The notes below the pieces were generated by a model. It saw nothing but the letters and a program-made list of their open reading frames with translations. It was not told where the DNA came from and searched no databases. Of a stretch of 64,000 nucleotides of DNA, positions 11,149-19,619 are shown piece by piece. Positions within the stretch are counted from its first letter, which is position 1, and every line of letters begins with the position of its first letter. Position numbers and translations under genes: made by a program. Origin of the DNA: Pantanalinema sp. (GTDB taxonomy: Bacteria > Cyanobacteriota > Sericytochromatia > S15B-MN24 > UBA4093); contig DATNQI010000028.1 of the NCBI GenBank assembly GCA_036704125.1, positions 1 through 64,000 on the forward strand, read 5' to 3'.

Positions 11149-13554
11149 GTGAACCCGACCCGCGTCCGCGTTCATTCGCACCCGTTCAAGGCCAGTTCCG
11201 TCGCGTTTTACGCCTTGCTCCTGCTCCTCGGGGGATATGCCCTCTCTAGCCTGATCCTCTCCTTCCAGACGATCGACCGCCCATTTCCCGGCTTCAAGGT
11301 CCTGAGCGATCGGGTCGTCGACGTCCAGCTTCCTTCGTCGTGGAGCGGCACCCAGGCCCACCTGATGCCCATGGATCGCGTCATGAGCGTCGACGACATG
11401 GCCTTCGCCTCGGGCAAGGAGTTCTATCAGTACGTTCGGACCAGGCCGGTGGGGTCACCCCTTCGCTACGAGATCGAGCGCGTGTCCTGGACCGGAGGCC
11501 GCGAACGATTGACCAAGGTCATCCCGACCCAGCGCTACGAACTCGACGATTGGATCGCCTACTCTCTGGGCTTCTGGTTGTCCGGCGTTTTCTACCTGCT
11601 GATCGGAGTGGTCGTCTCCATCCTCAAGCCCGGCGACCTGGTGGCCAGAGCCCACTTCGCGTTCTGTGTCGCGGGCGCCCTCAACTTCCTGTCCATCTTC
11701 GATTCCAACACCACCTTCTATCTGCCCCCGACCACGGTCGTCTTCGTGCGCGCTCTCCAGGGCCTGACGGCCTTGACGCTGGTCCTTCTCTTCCCCCGTC
11801 GCATCGCCCGGCGGCACTTCGCTGGGATGGTCATGCTCATCGCCCTGTTCAGCCTGGCGCTCAGCATGTTCTCGTTCGCCTTCTACTCGGAACCCTCGCT
11901 CAGGCCATTGACTCACCTGGGCACGGCGATCTACGCCGTCCTCGGCGGCCTCACCGTCGTCCTGGTTCCGATCTGGGCGGTCTTGAGCAAGAGCAGCTCG
12001 GCGCGAGAGAAGGTACAAGCGCAGATCATCCTGCTGGGGGCTTCCGTTTCCCTGCTCCCCCTGCTCATGCTCTTCATAGGACCGCTCATTCGATACGACG
12101 GCCCGATCCTGAACATCGGTTCGGTCTGCGGGATCATCTTGCCGCTGGCGATCGCCTACGCGATCGCGCGCCATCAGCTGTTCGACATCGACATCCTCCT
12201 CAGGCCCTCGCTGACCTATTCGCTGCTCAGCGTGTTCCTGGTGGCCCTGTACCTGGCGGTCCTGGGCCTGGTCTCGTTCAGCTTCGGATCCCATTCGGCG
12301 CTTGCCAATTTCGTGGCGACCGCCATCGTCGCTCTCTGCTTCTCGCCCGCGCGCGACCGGATCAAGGCCTGGCTGGACAGGCGCTTCTTTCGCACGACCT
12401 ACGACCCGGACGCGGTGCGCGCCGCCTTCACGAGCGAGGCGCAGCAGACCTCCGATCGCGCCTCGTTGCTCGCCGCGTTCCTGGACCTGCTCGACGACAC
12501 CCTTCATCCCAGGTTCAGCGCGGTCTTTCTGCGGACTCCCGATGCGTCGTGGGAGCTGAGGGACTCGCGGGGTGGTCACGACCTTCATGCCTTCCGGTTG
12601 CCCGACCCGGACGGGGACAGCCTGCACTTTCCGCTGGAAGTGAAGGGCCAGGCTATCGGACAGGTGGTCATCGGTCCCAAGCGCTCGGAAGTCCCCTATT
12701 CCGTGAGCGATCGCAACCTCATCACGAGCTTGATCGACAAGCTGGCCGTCTGGATGAGCCTCTACGACCGAATCGACCAGGAGCATGCTCACTCTCGCCA
12801 GATCGCAGCCATTCGCGAGGCCCAGACCCTCAAAGACCAGTTCCTCAACACGGTCAGCCATGAGCTCAGGACGCCCGTCGCGATCATCCTGGGCTCGATG
12901 AGCGTGCTCAAGCACACGGGGCATGCGGAGGATCACCCCCTGCTCGCCACGTACTTCGACCGGATCCAGCGCAATGCCGGGCAACTCTCCATTCTCCTCG
13001 ACGACCTGCTGAATGCCGGCCAGCTCCAGTCCGGACGCTTCGCCCTGACGATGCGATCGCTCGATCCCCACGCGACCATCAGGAACGCCGTCGTCGACTT
13101 GCAGGCCATGGCCGCCGAAAAGCGGAAGGTGATCAGCCACGAGCCCGGCGCGGGCTGTCCCGCCGTCGAAGGGGATACCCAGCGGATCGGCCAGGTGCTC
13201 AGAAACCTCCTGCTCAATGCCATCAAGTACACCCCCGAGGGCAGCACCATCGAGGTGCGCGCGCTCCCAGGCGAGGACGGTGTCCGCTTCGAAGTCAGGG
13301 ACGACGGCCTGGGGATTCCCCCCGAGGAATTTCCGAAGCTCTTCGAGCGATTCAGCCGCCTGGCGAACACGAAGGATGGAAGGGAAAGCGGCGTCGGCCT
13401 GGGGCTCTACATCGTCAAGGCCATCGTCGAGGCCCACGGGGGCAAGGTGGGGGTCGAGAGCACCCAGGGTCAGGGAAGCACCTTCTGGTTCGAGTTGCCC
13501 TTCATCGCCTCGAAGCTGCCAGAGGACGCCGAGCGCTCCCGGGTCATCCCCTGA
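11149..13554 (+). CDS. Membrane-bound sensor histidine kinase (orphan)
   Basis: An 801-residue hybrid-free histidine kinase. One N-terminal transmembrane helix is followed by an extracytoplasmic segment of about 100 residues with a PDZ-like look, then about seven membrane helices up to residue 410, a GAF-like region, a HisKA dimerisation domain with phospho-acceptor His571 (SHELRTPV), and an HATPase domain with the N box NLLLNAIKYTPEG and G boxes DDGLGIP and GVGLGLYIVK. The start is GTG at 11149 behind AGGAGC. No response regulator lies next to it, so its partner is encoded elsewhere. It converges with the Rieske oxygenase gene three bases from its stop. Confidence 0.88.
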   Translation: MNPTRVRVHSHPFKASSVAFYALLLLLGGYALSSLILSFQTIDRPFPGFKVLSDRVVDVQLPSSWSGTQAHLMPMDRVMSVDDMAFASGKEFYQYVRTRPVGSPLRYEIERVSWTGGRERLTKVIPTQRYELDDWIAYSLGFWLSGVFYLLIGVVVSILKPGDLVARAHFAFCVAGALNFLSIFDSNTTFYLPPTTVVFVRALQGLTALTLVLLFPRRIARRHFAGMVMLIALFSLALSMFSFAFYSEPSLRPLTHLGTAIYAVLGGLTVVLVPIWAVLSKSSSAREKVQAQIILLGASVSLLPLLMLFIGPLIRYDGPILNIGSVCGIILPLAIAYAIARHQLFDIDILLRPSLTYSLLSVFLVALYLAVLGLVSFSFGSHSALANFVATAIVALCFSPARDRIKAWLDRRFFRTTYDPDAVRAAFTSEAQQTSDRASLLAAFLDLLDDTLHPRFSAVFLRTPDASWELRDSRGGHDLHAFRLPDPDGDSLHFPLEVKGQAIGQVVIGPKRSEVPYSVSDRNLITSLIDKLAVWMSLYDRIDQEHAHSRQIAAIREAQTLKDQFLNTVSHELRTPVAIILGSMSVLKHTGHAEDHPLLATYFDRIQRNAGQLSILLDDLLNAGQLQSGRFALTMRSLDPHATIRNAVVDLQAMAAEKRKVISHEPGAGCPAVEGDTQRIGQVLRNLLLNAIKYTPEGSTIEVRALPGEDGVRFEVRDDGLGIPPEEFPKLFERFSRLANTKDGRESGVGLGLYIVKAIVEAHGGKVGVESTQGQGSTFWFELPFIASKLPEDAERSRVIP

Positions 13555-13557
13555 GGC

Positions 13558-14505
13558 TCAGGGCTCGATCGGTTCGTCGTGGGCCGGGCCTCCGTCCAGG
13601 ACCCGCTCCAGCAGGTGGCGATACGCCCGCGCCGCGCTGTCCGGCCTCATCAGCAGATCCCCGCCGGGCCCGAAGGTGACGTGTTTCGGCTCCTGGCTGG
13701 CGATGATCCGCCGGTCCTCCTCGAGGACCCTTCGATTGAAGCGGTTGAAGACGGGCGTCAGCAGCTTCGAACGGGCGAAGCGCCGCAGGCCGAGGATATA
13801 GACGCGGGTTTCCGTCGGGCCGACCGGCACGCCCCACATGTAGTTGACCATCCTCGGCGAGATCGAGAGGCGGTGAACGTTGGGCAGCCGGAACGTCAGC
13901 AAGCCGTCCTCGAGATCGAAGCCGTCGGGGCGAGGCGTCACCTTCGGCACGTGGGGGCCTCGCTGCTTGGCGAAGCGGCCGATGGTTCGTTCATGAACGA
14001 ACGGGAGGTGCCCCATGTCCAGCATGTTCTCCGCGAAGCGCGTGAAGTTGGTGGGCCACAGGTCCTCGATGATCCCCCAAGCCCAGCCGTGCTCGCGCAC
14101 CTCGGGCGGGACCGGGTCGCCTCCGGGAGCGGCGGCAGGATCCCGGCTCAAGAACACCCAGATGAGGCCCCCCGCCTCGATCGCGTGGTAGCGGGGAATG
14201 CGCAGGTTCGCGAGCCTGTGCGACGGCTCGCCGAGCGCCGGAATGGCCACGCAGCGGCCCTGCTCGTCGAACGTCCAGCCGTGGAAGGGACAGCTCAAGC
14301 AACCATCGTTCACGCGACCGAGCGAGAGCGAGGCCCCCAGGTGGGGACAGCGATCGCGCAGCGCCACGACCTCGCCGGCCCCGTCGCGGTAGAGGACCAG
14401 GCGCGTCTCCATGATCGTGACCGCCAGGGGCCTGCGGGGCTTGAGCTGGTGCGACCGGGCCGCGATGTACCAGAAGTCCCAGAGGTAGTAGGGCGCAGCC
14501 GGCAT
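13558..14505 (-). CDS. Rieske non-heme iron oxygenase
   Basis: A 315-residue aromatic ring-hydroxylating-type oxygenase. The N-terminal Rieske domain has C53-x-H55 and C72-x2-H75 (CPHLG and CPFHGW), binding a [2Fe-2S] cluster. The catalytic domain carries the mononuclear iron motif DMGHLPFVH (D-x2-H-x4-H). Overall it resembles the pheophorbide-a-oxygenase/VanA-like group rather than dioxygenases with a beta subunit, and no reductase is nearby. It lies ten bases downstream of the SDR gene and is probably transcribed with it from the promoter at 15505-15533, opposite a CarH-like regulator. The substrate is unknown; a light-related lipid, carotenoid or pigment substrate is only inference. Confidence 0.85.
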   Translation of the reverse strand: MPAAPYYLWDFWYIAARSHQLKPRRPLAVTIMETRLVLYRDGAGEVVALRDRCPHLGASLSLGRVNDGCLSCPFHGWTFDEQGRCVAIPALGEPSHRLANLRIPRYHAIEAGGLIWVFLSRDPAAAPGGDPVPPEVREHGWAWGIIEDLWPTNFTRFAENMLDMGHLPFVHERTIGRFAKQRGPHVPKVTPRPDGFDLEDGLLTFRLPNVHRLSISPRMVNYMWGVPVGPTETRVYILGLRRFARSKLLTPVFNRFNRRVLEEDRRIIASQEPKHVTFGPGGDLLMRPDSAARAYRHLLERVLDGGPAHDEPIEP

Positions 14506-14515
14506 GGGGGGCCTC

Positions 14516-15475
14516 CTAGCGACCGAGCTCGCTGCGAAGCGCCGCCTCGAGATCGGGTTGACGGAAGGTGAACCCGGTGGCCTGCAGCTTCGTCGGCAGG
14601 ACGCGCGCTCCCTGAAGCAGCAAGGCGTCGCCGAGCTCGCCGAACATCAGGCGAACGACCGGGGCCGGCAACGGGAAGAGCGTCGGCCGGCCGAGCACCT
14701 TTCCCAGGATCCGCGTGAACTCCGCGTTGGTCACCGGCTGCGGGGCGGTGGCGTTCACGGGCCCCCTCAGGGCCTCGGTGAAGAGGGCATGGTGGATCGC
14801 CCCGATGAGGTCGTCGAAGCCGATCCAGCTCATCCACTGCCGGCCGCCGCCGATCACCCCGCCGACCCCCATCGTGAAGGGCAGGATCATCTGCGCGAGC
14901 GCCCCCCCGCGCGCGGACAGCACGACGCCGGTTCGCAGGTGGACGACCCGGATTCCCGCCTGGCGAGCGGGCTCGGCGGCGGCTTCCCAGGCCTGACAAA
15001 CCTCGGAAAGAAAGCCAGTGCCCGGCGCGCTGTCCTCGGTGAGGACGGCGTCAGCGCGCGAGCCGTAGTAACCGATCGCCGAGGCGCAGACCAGGACGCT
15101 GGGCGCTCGGCGCAGCTTTGCAAGTCCCTCGGCGAGCAAGCGCGTCCCCTCCACGCGGCTCTCGAGAATCGCGGCCTTGCGAGCCGGCGTCCAGCGCCCG
15201 CCCGCGATGCTTTCGCCCGCCAGGTGCACCACCGCGTCGGCGCCCTCGAGCCCCTCCAGGTCCAGCTGACCCCGCGCCGGGTCCCACGAGATCTCATGCG
15301 CGCCCGCCTCGCGCCGCACAAGCGGCCAGACGGCGTGCCCGCCGGTCTCGAGGAAAGATCCGAGCCGCGTGCCGACGAACCCCGAGGCGCCCGTGATGGC
15401 GATCCGCTGGGTTCCAATTTGAGCGAAGGCCTGATGGCGCCGCTCGAGAGGGGTGCTCGCTTCGAAGACGTTCAT
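14516..15475 (-). CDS. TIGR01777-family NAD(P)-dependent epimerase/SDR
   Basis: A 319-residue extended short-chain dehydrogenase of the YfcH/SulA-like TIGR01777 family. The nucleotide-binding loop is GASGFVGTRL, and YYGSRAD carries the Tyr of the active site. The DUF1731-like C-terminus TGFTFRQPDLEAAL is typical of the family. Of three possible ATG codons, the one at 15475 has GGAGG six bases upstream. It is the first gene of a two-gene operon with the Rieske oxygenase and is transcribed divergently from the MerR/B12 regulator. The family is common in cyanobacteria and proteobacteria, and its substrate is not established. Confidence 0.85.
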   Translation of the reverse strand: MNVFEASTPLERRHQAFAQIGTQRIAITGASGFVGTRLGSFLETGGHAVWPLVRREAGAHEISWDPARGQLDLEGLEGADAVVHLAGESIAGGRWTPARKAAILESRVEGTRLLAEGLAKLRRAPSVLVCASAIGYYGSRADAVLTEDSAPGTGFLSEVCQAWEAAAEPARQAGIRVVHLRTGVVLSARGGALAQMILPFTMGVGGVIGGGRQWMSWIGFDDLIGAIHHALFTEALRGPVNATAPQPVTNAEFTRILGKVLGRPTLFPLPAPVVRLMFGELGDALLLQGARVLPTKLQATGFTFRQPDLEAALRSELGR

Positions 15476-15504
15476 GGACACCTCCATTTCCTCCACGTGC
15501 CTGG

Positions 15505-15533
15505 AGTGTAGGGAGGCACCTCGATCCTGTCAA
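15505..15533 (-). promoter_or_regulatory. Strong promoter for the SDR-Rieske operon
   Basis: On the minus strand TTGACA (15528-15533) and TACACT (15505-15510) are separated by exactly 17 bp. The -35 box is a perfect consensus. It faces the divergent TTGACA of the regulator gene, with 21 bp between the two boxes. Confidence 0.75.
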
Positions 15534-15554
15534 TGAGTTGTCCATTACAAATAA

Positions 15555-15584
15555 TTGACAAAACCACCCCCGCTCGGGTAGAAA
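15555..15584 (+). promoter_or_regulatory. Promoter of the CarH-like regulator, with overlapping inverted repeat
   Basis: TTGACA at 15555-15560 and TAGAAA at 15579-15584 are 18 bp apart, within the long spacing seen at MerR-family promoters. The two opposed TTGACA boxes (TGTCAA at 15528 and TTGACA at 15555) and TTGTC at 15539 form inverted repeats that could be the operator for both directions. Confidence 0.55.
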
Positions 15585-15602
15585 GTAGGCGGGAGGACCC
15601 TC

Positions 15603-16502
15603 ATGCCAGACTCCGGCAAGTATCAGATCAAGGCCGTTTGCCAGCTGACGGGCCTCAGCTCGGACGTCATTCGCGCCTGGGAGCGGCGGTACGGTGCGAT
15701 CTCGCCCGTTCGCGCCGAACGAAACCTGCGCCTCTACAGCGAACGCGATGTCGCGCGGCTCCTGTTGCTCAAGCAAGCGACAGGAGCCGGCCACGCCATC
15801 GGCCGGATCGCCACGCTCGCGGACGCCGATCTGGCCTCGCTCGTCACGCCCGTCGCGCCTGCTCGCGCGCATGACCAGGGCTTGCCTGCCCAGCGGATCA
15901 TCGCCGCGATCGAGCGGCTGGACTACACGGCGGCGGATGAAGCGCTCGGCCAGGCCGCTGTGGTGATTCCTGCCGCGCAGCTGATCCGCGAGGTCGTGCT
16001 GCCCGTGCTGGAGCACGTCGGCGCCCGGTGGTCGCAGTATCCGCTCGGAATCGCCGCAGAGCACCTGGCGACCTCGCTCTTGAGAAGCCTCCTGGGAGCG
16101 CTCCTGAGGACGCGACACATCGACAGGCTCCATGCACCGGTCTTGCTGGGAACCTTGCCAGGGGAGCCACACGAGATGGGGCTGCTCGTCGCAGCCCTGA
16201 CCATCGCCTCGTGCGGGGTTCCAGTCTGTTACCTGGGCCCGAACCTCCCCGCTTCCGGGCTGGCCCTCGCCGCCAAGCAGATCGGGGCATTCGCCGTGGG
16301 AATCAGCGTCGTCAACAGCCCCGACGAGGCGCAGCTCTCCGAGCTCGATCGGCTCGCGAGCGAGCTCGCGCCCGGGACCGCACTCTGGCTCGGCGGCCAG
16401 GGGGCGCTCTCGGCGCCCCCTGGCGCGCTGCCTGCCAGGTCTCTCGTGTTGGCGAGCCACGAGGCGATCGAAAGGCAGCTGCAGGATCCCGTGGTAAGGT
16501 GA
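15603..16502 (+). CDS. CarH/LitR-like MerR-family B12-dependent photoreceptor regulator
   Basis: A 299-residue protein with an N-terminal MerR helix-turn-helix (residues 7-75, YQIKAVCQLTGL), a helical cap domain (about 95-170) and a cobalamin-binding Rossmann domain (about 178-290). The cap carries the W-x9-EH signature of CarH/LitR proteins at W143...E153-H154. The cobalamin domain has ExHxxG (GEPHEMG) with His190 as the lower axial ligand. In the family, adenosylcobalamin-bound tetramers repress DNA in the dark and fall apart in light. Ser144 replaces the His that follows the Trp in Thermus CarH. It is divergent from the SDR-Rieske pair and is followed by an EamA exporter. Confidence 0.87.
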   Translation: MPDSGKYQIKAVCQLTGLSSDVIRAWERRYGAISPVRAERNLRLYSERDVARLLLLKQATGAGHAIGRIATLADADLASLVTPVAPARAHDQGLPAQRIIAAIERLDYTAADEALGQAAVVIPAAQLIREVVLPVLEHVGARWSQYPLGIAAEHLATSLLRSLLGALLRTRHIDRLHAPVLLGTLPGEPHEMGLLVAALTIASCGVPVCYLGPNLPASGLALAAKQIGAFAVGISVVNSPDEAQLSELDRLASELAPGTALWLGGQGALSAPPGALPARSLVLASHEAIERQLQDPVVR

Positions 16503-16551
16503 TGGTAGCCGGGCACCACGGGAACAGGAGACGCGCGCGTGGAAGAGACGA

Positions 16552-17427
16552 TTGAATAGCGCCAGGAACCTGCTGCCCGTCGCGGCGCTGATCGCAAGCA
16601 TCCTCTCCCTGACGCTCGGCACTTCGTTCGCCAAGCATCTCTTCCCGCTGATCGGGGCGCAGGGCACCACGAGCTTCCGCGTGACCTTCGCAGCCGTCAT
16701 CCTGCTTGCGATCTGGCGGCCCTGGCGCCTGCCGCTGTCCGCGCGCGAGGCACGAACGATCGCCCTTTACGGCGCCGCGCTCGGCCTGATGAACCTGACG
16801 TTCTACATGGCGCTGCGCACGATCCCGCTCGGGATCGCGATCGCCATCGAGATCACCGGACCGCTCTGCGTCGCGATGGCCGCCTCGCGCAGGCCCAGGG
16901 ACTTCGTCTGGATCGGCCTCGCGGTGCTGGGGTTGCTGCTGTTGCTGCCGCTCCACCAGAGCGCGAACCGGCTCGATCCGCTCGGCGTCGGCTACGCCCT
17001 CGCTTCTGCGGTGTGCTGGGCGCTCTACATCGTCTTCGGCCAGAGAGCGGGCAAGGCGCACGGCGGTCAGGCGACCTCGCTCGGCCTGACGGTCGCCGCT
17101 CTGGTCGTCCTCCCGTTCGGGCTCGCCCATGCCGGCGCCGCGCTCTTCAATCCGTCGCTGATGCTCGCGGGGCTCGGCGTCGGCATCATGTCGAGCGCGC
17201 TCCCCTATTCGCTGGAGATGATCGCGCTCAGGCGCCTCCCCAAAAAGACTTTCGGCGTCCTGCTCAGCCTGGAGCCCGCCGTGGGGGCGGTGATCGGGTT
17301 CATCGTCCTCGGCGAGACGCTGACGCCGAGGCAGTGGCTGGCGATCGGCAGCGTCATCGTCGCTTCGATCGGCAGCACACTCGGCGCGCGCAAGGCCGAG
17401 GGGGCCCGGGTCGAGAGCCGCCCTTAA
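16552..17427 (+). CDS. EamA/RhtA-type inner-membrane exporter
   Basis: A protein of about 291 residues with ten predicted membrane helices in two EamA repeats. It is closest in feel to RhtA threonine/homoserine exporters (blocks ALGLMNLTFYMALRTIPLGI and SSALPYSLEMIALRRLPKKTF). The only plausible start is TTG at 16552, with a weak GAAGAG upstream; the exact N-terminus is uncertain. It follows the photoreceptor regulator by 49 bp and is probably in the same transcript. The substrate (amino acid or other metabolite) cannot be told from sequence. Confidence 0.8.
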   Translation: MNSARNLLPVAALIASILSLTLGTSFAKHLFPLIGAQGTTSFRVTFAAVILLAIWRPWRLPLSAREARTIALYGAALGLMNLTFYMALRTIPLGIAIAIEITGPLCVAMAASRRPRDFVWIGLAVLGLLLLLPLHQSANRLDPLGVGYALASAVCWALYIVFGQRAGKAHGGQATSLGLTVAALVVLPFGLAHAGAALFNPSLMLAGLGVGIMSSALPYSLEMIALRRLPKKTFGVLLSLEPAVGAVIGFIVLGETLTPRQWLAIGSVIVASIGSTLGARKAEGARVESRP

Positions 17428-17580
17428 TCTGAAGATAATTTATCCGACCCTGTCCGCAGGGGAATGGAGCCTAAAATTCTCTTCTTTTCTCGATTTTAGC
17501 CGACCGAGGGGCTTCCCTTCATGAGTCGAGGTGTGTTAACCTTCTCTTAAATTCACGCATGAACCCGACCGGAGGAAGCC

Positions 17581-18408
17581 TTGAAACCATTCGTGATCGC
17601 CCTCGCGTCCGTCCTTCTCGCCTCGTCGCTCGCCGCCTGCGGGACCAGCCAGCACCTGCAGCCCGCGCCGTACGGCACGTCCAGGACCAAGGCCTTCGAC
17701 CAGGCCCCGGCCGACTACTACCGGGCGGCTGAAGGCCAGCAGGGCCAGTCCCTGCTGCGCTCGCTCGCCGGCATCGTCTCCAAGCACAAGGAGCTGGGCT
17801 ATGACCGCGCCCGCGACGTCATGTTCGCCGACGTGGACGACCTGGACGGCGACGACGTCGTCGAGTGCGATTACACCGACCGCCAGCTGGACAAGATCAC
17901 CGATCGCAACTCCGCTTATCGCAACGGCAAGGGCTTCAACGCCGAGCACACCTGGCCCCAGAGCAAGGGCGCGGTCGGAGTGGCGAAGTCGGACCTCCAT
18001 CACCTCTTCCCCACGGACTGCAACGCCAACTCCATGCGCAGCTCGTTTCCCTTCGGGGAGGTGGTGACGGTCACCTGGAGCGAGGGTGGCAGCAAGCTCG
18101 GGCTGGATGCGAGCGGCGAGACGGTGTTCGAGCCGCGCGACGAGCAGAAGGGCAACACGGCCCGGGCGCTCTTCTACTTCTACACCGTCTACGGCCAGCA
18201 GGCCGACCTCTCGAACTTCCGGCACGAGGAAGCGACCCTCAAGAAGTGGCACGCGAAGGACCCCGTCACGGCGCTGGATCGCGCGCGCAACGACGCGGTC
18301 TACCGCCTGCAGGGCAACCGCAATCCGTTCGTCGACGTGCCGGAGTTCGTCCAGGGCGTGGGCAGCTTCCTGCCCACCCTGAACACCCCCGCGTTCAAGC
18401 TGCGGTAG
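17581..18408 (+). CDS. Endonuclease I-family nuclease, predicted lipoprotein
   Basis: A 275-residue secreted nuclease of the EndA/Vvn beta-beta-alpha-metal type. The signal peptide ends in LAAC, so Cys20 would be lipidated. The active site is E122-H123 in NAEHTWPQS, followed by SDLHHLFPTDCNANSMR with metal-binding Asn150. These enzymes cut DNA and RNA nonspecifically in the periplasm or outside the cell, for nutrient use or defence. The start is TTG behind CGGAGGAAG. The lipid anchor is unusual, since most EndA proteins are soluble. The operon ends at a 40-bp perfect palindrome. Confidence 0.85.
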   Translation: MKPFVIALASVLLASSLAACGTSQHLQPAPYGTSRTKAFDQAPADYYRAAEGQQGQSLLRSLAGIVSKHKELGYDRARDVMFADVDDLDGDDVVECDYTDRQLDKITDRNSAYRNGKGFNAEHTWPQSKGAVGVAKSDLHHLFPTDCNANSMRSSFPFGEVVTVTWSEGGSKLGLDASGETVFEPRDEQKGNTARALFYFYTVYGQQADLSNFRHEEATLKKWHAKDPVTALDRARNDAVYRLQGNRNPFVDVPEFVQGVGSFLPTLNTPAFKLR

Positions 18409-18425
18409 CAGCTTCCCATTCAACG

Positions 18426-18465
18426 GCTCAGCGCCCGGATCCGACGTCGGATCCGGGCGCTGAGC
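18426..18465. terminator. 40-bp perfect palindrome, bidirectional terminator
   Basis: Arms 18426-18445 and 18446-18465 are perfectly complementary, 20 bp each, with no spacer. It lies between the stops of the nuclease gene and the convergent small hydrophobic protein. No T tract follows. Confidence 0.75.
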
Positions 18466-18489
18466 TTGTGTTGTGAGTCTCGGTAGGGA

Positions 18490-19032
18490 TTATGGAGCGA
18501 TCAGGGCGGAGGCAGCGGTCATCACGAAGCCGGCACCCGAAGCGACCAGACCAGGGGCGGTGCCGACGCCCGTGAGGACGGCGACGCTGCCGCCGGCGAT
18601 CAGGGCATTGCCGACGAAGCTCAGGCCGCTCGCCGCCACGGCGCGCTTGTCGATCGTCTCGGCGCCGAGCTGGTTCTTCAGGGCGATTCCCGAGGCGGCC
18701 ATCCCCCACGCCGAAAGGCCGATGCCCACCACCGGCAGGACCTTTCCGGCCGCCCGGGTGGGAAGGGCGGCGGCCCCCTGCAGGCCCTTGCGGATCATCA
18801 TGGTGCCGATCGCGGCGTTGGCGATCGCCCCGCCTATCGCCGCTCCCTCGGCAGCGCCTTGGGCAGCCGCCTCGGCGGGACTGGCGTAGGTCTCTTTGCG
18901 GGCCTTTGGCGAGAGCGCAAGCGCGTCCTGCTTGGCGAGGCCAGGCACCGGCGCCTCGGGCGAAGCGGGGCGCCGAGGCGCCCGGGGGGCGACGACAGAA
19001 GCCCCTTTTTGCTGGATGACAACACCGCTCAC
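18490..19032 (-). CDS. Hypothetical glycine/alanine-rich membrane-inserting protein
   Basis: I do not recognise a family. The 180-residue product starts at GTG 19032 behind AGGAGGG. A hydrophilic, Pro/Arg-rich N-terminal part of about 65 residues has no signal peptide. It is followed by three or four glycine-zipper-like hydrophobic stretches (for example GAAIGGAIANAAIGTMMI and VVGIGLSAWGMAASGIAL). It is 28 bp downstream of the next gene, which has the same plan, so the two are a probable operon and possibly distant paralogues. It could be a membrane-inserting or pore-forming protein; this is inference from composition. Confidence 0.6.
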   Translation of the reverse strand: MSGVVIQQKGASVVAPRAPRRPASPEAPVPGLAKQDALALSPKARKETYASPAEAAAQGAAEGAAIGGAIANAAIGTMMIRKGLQGAAALPTRAAGKVLPVVGIGLSAWGMAASGIALKNQLGAETIDKRAVAASGLSFVGNALIAGGSVAVLTGVGTAPGLVASGAGFVMTAASALIAP

Positions 19033-19060
19033 GAGACGCCCTCCTGCCGTGCCCAGAGAC

Positions 19061-19393
19061 CTAGCGGCCCTGGGCGTTCTGCTCTTCCTGCTGCTTGTGG
19101 TACTTGCGAAGGCCCAGGCCTGCGCCGATGGCGGCACCTACGGCAGCCCCCGCCGCGTAGACGCCGCCGCCGTAGCTGGTGCCGCCGTTGTTGCCGAAGT
19201 GGAAGAAAAGGTCGTAGGTCCAGGTCGCGGCGGCACCGGCCGCGGCACCACCTGCGGCCTTGCCGCTGAGCTTGAGCACGTCCTTGGTGGTGAGGCCCCG
19301 ATCCTCGCCGGCTTCCGCCTTGGGCGCCTGAGGCTTCTTCGGGGGCTGGGGAGCGGCAACGGCCCGGCGCGACTGAATCTGCAGGTTGCTCAT
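19061..19393 (-). CDS. Hypothetical small glycine-zipper protein
   Basis: A 110-residue protein of unknown family. The N-terminal 30 residues are Pro/Lys/Ala-rich and look disordered. Residues 38-100 contain two hydrophobic Gly/Ala-rich helices (AAGGAAAGAAATW and AAGAAVGAAIGAGLGL) separated by a Gly/Tyr segment, and the C-terminus is Gln/Glu-rich. No signal peptide is visible. A GAGGAGG ribosome-binding site precedes the ATG. It is the first gene of the two-gene minus-strand unit with 18490-19032 and is divergent from the sensory rhodopsin transducer operon. Confidence 0.6.
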   Translation of the reverse strand: MSNLQIQSRRAVAAPQPPKKPQAPKAEAGEDRGLTTKDVLKLSGKAAGGAAAGAAATWTYDLFFHFGNNGGTSYGGGVYAAGAAVGAAIGAGLGLRKYHKQQEEQNAQGR

Positions 19394-19548
19394 CGGAATC
19401 CTCCTCGACGTCTCACGCGACCTTCACTCACGAGGGTGTTATCGGGCCGTTAACAGGAATAGTTTCCCAAGTCCAGGTAAACCTTTGGGAGATTTTTCAT
19501 TAATCAGAGGAAAGGATGAAACGGCCTCCCGGAAGGGCCGAGTGGCAA

Positions 19549-19578
19549 TTGACTCGCCCAATGGCGGGGGATTAGGAT
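19549..19578 (+). promoter_or_regulatory. Promoter of the transducer/sugar-oxidation operon
   Basis: TTGACT at 19549-19554 and TAGGAT at 19573-19578 are separated by 18 bp. The predicted start lies about 35 bases before the first gene. No operator is obvious. Confidence 0.55.
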
Positions 19579-19619
19579 GCGCCCACGCCGCACCCGCAAC
19601 GGCCGCAAAGGGGGGGCAG

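Noticed and set aside
10877-11361. Minus-strand frames across the tRNA-Glu, with translations like PDTGFEPVLPP
   Set aside because: This peptide is the antisense reading of a tRNA, a known annotation artefact; the cloverleaf is complete.
18426-18465. Palindrome as a phage or IS attachment site or inverted-repeat end
   Set aside because: It is a single intergenic copy with no second end, transposase or target duplication, and similar hairpins of unrelated sequence occur at other gene ends.
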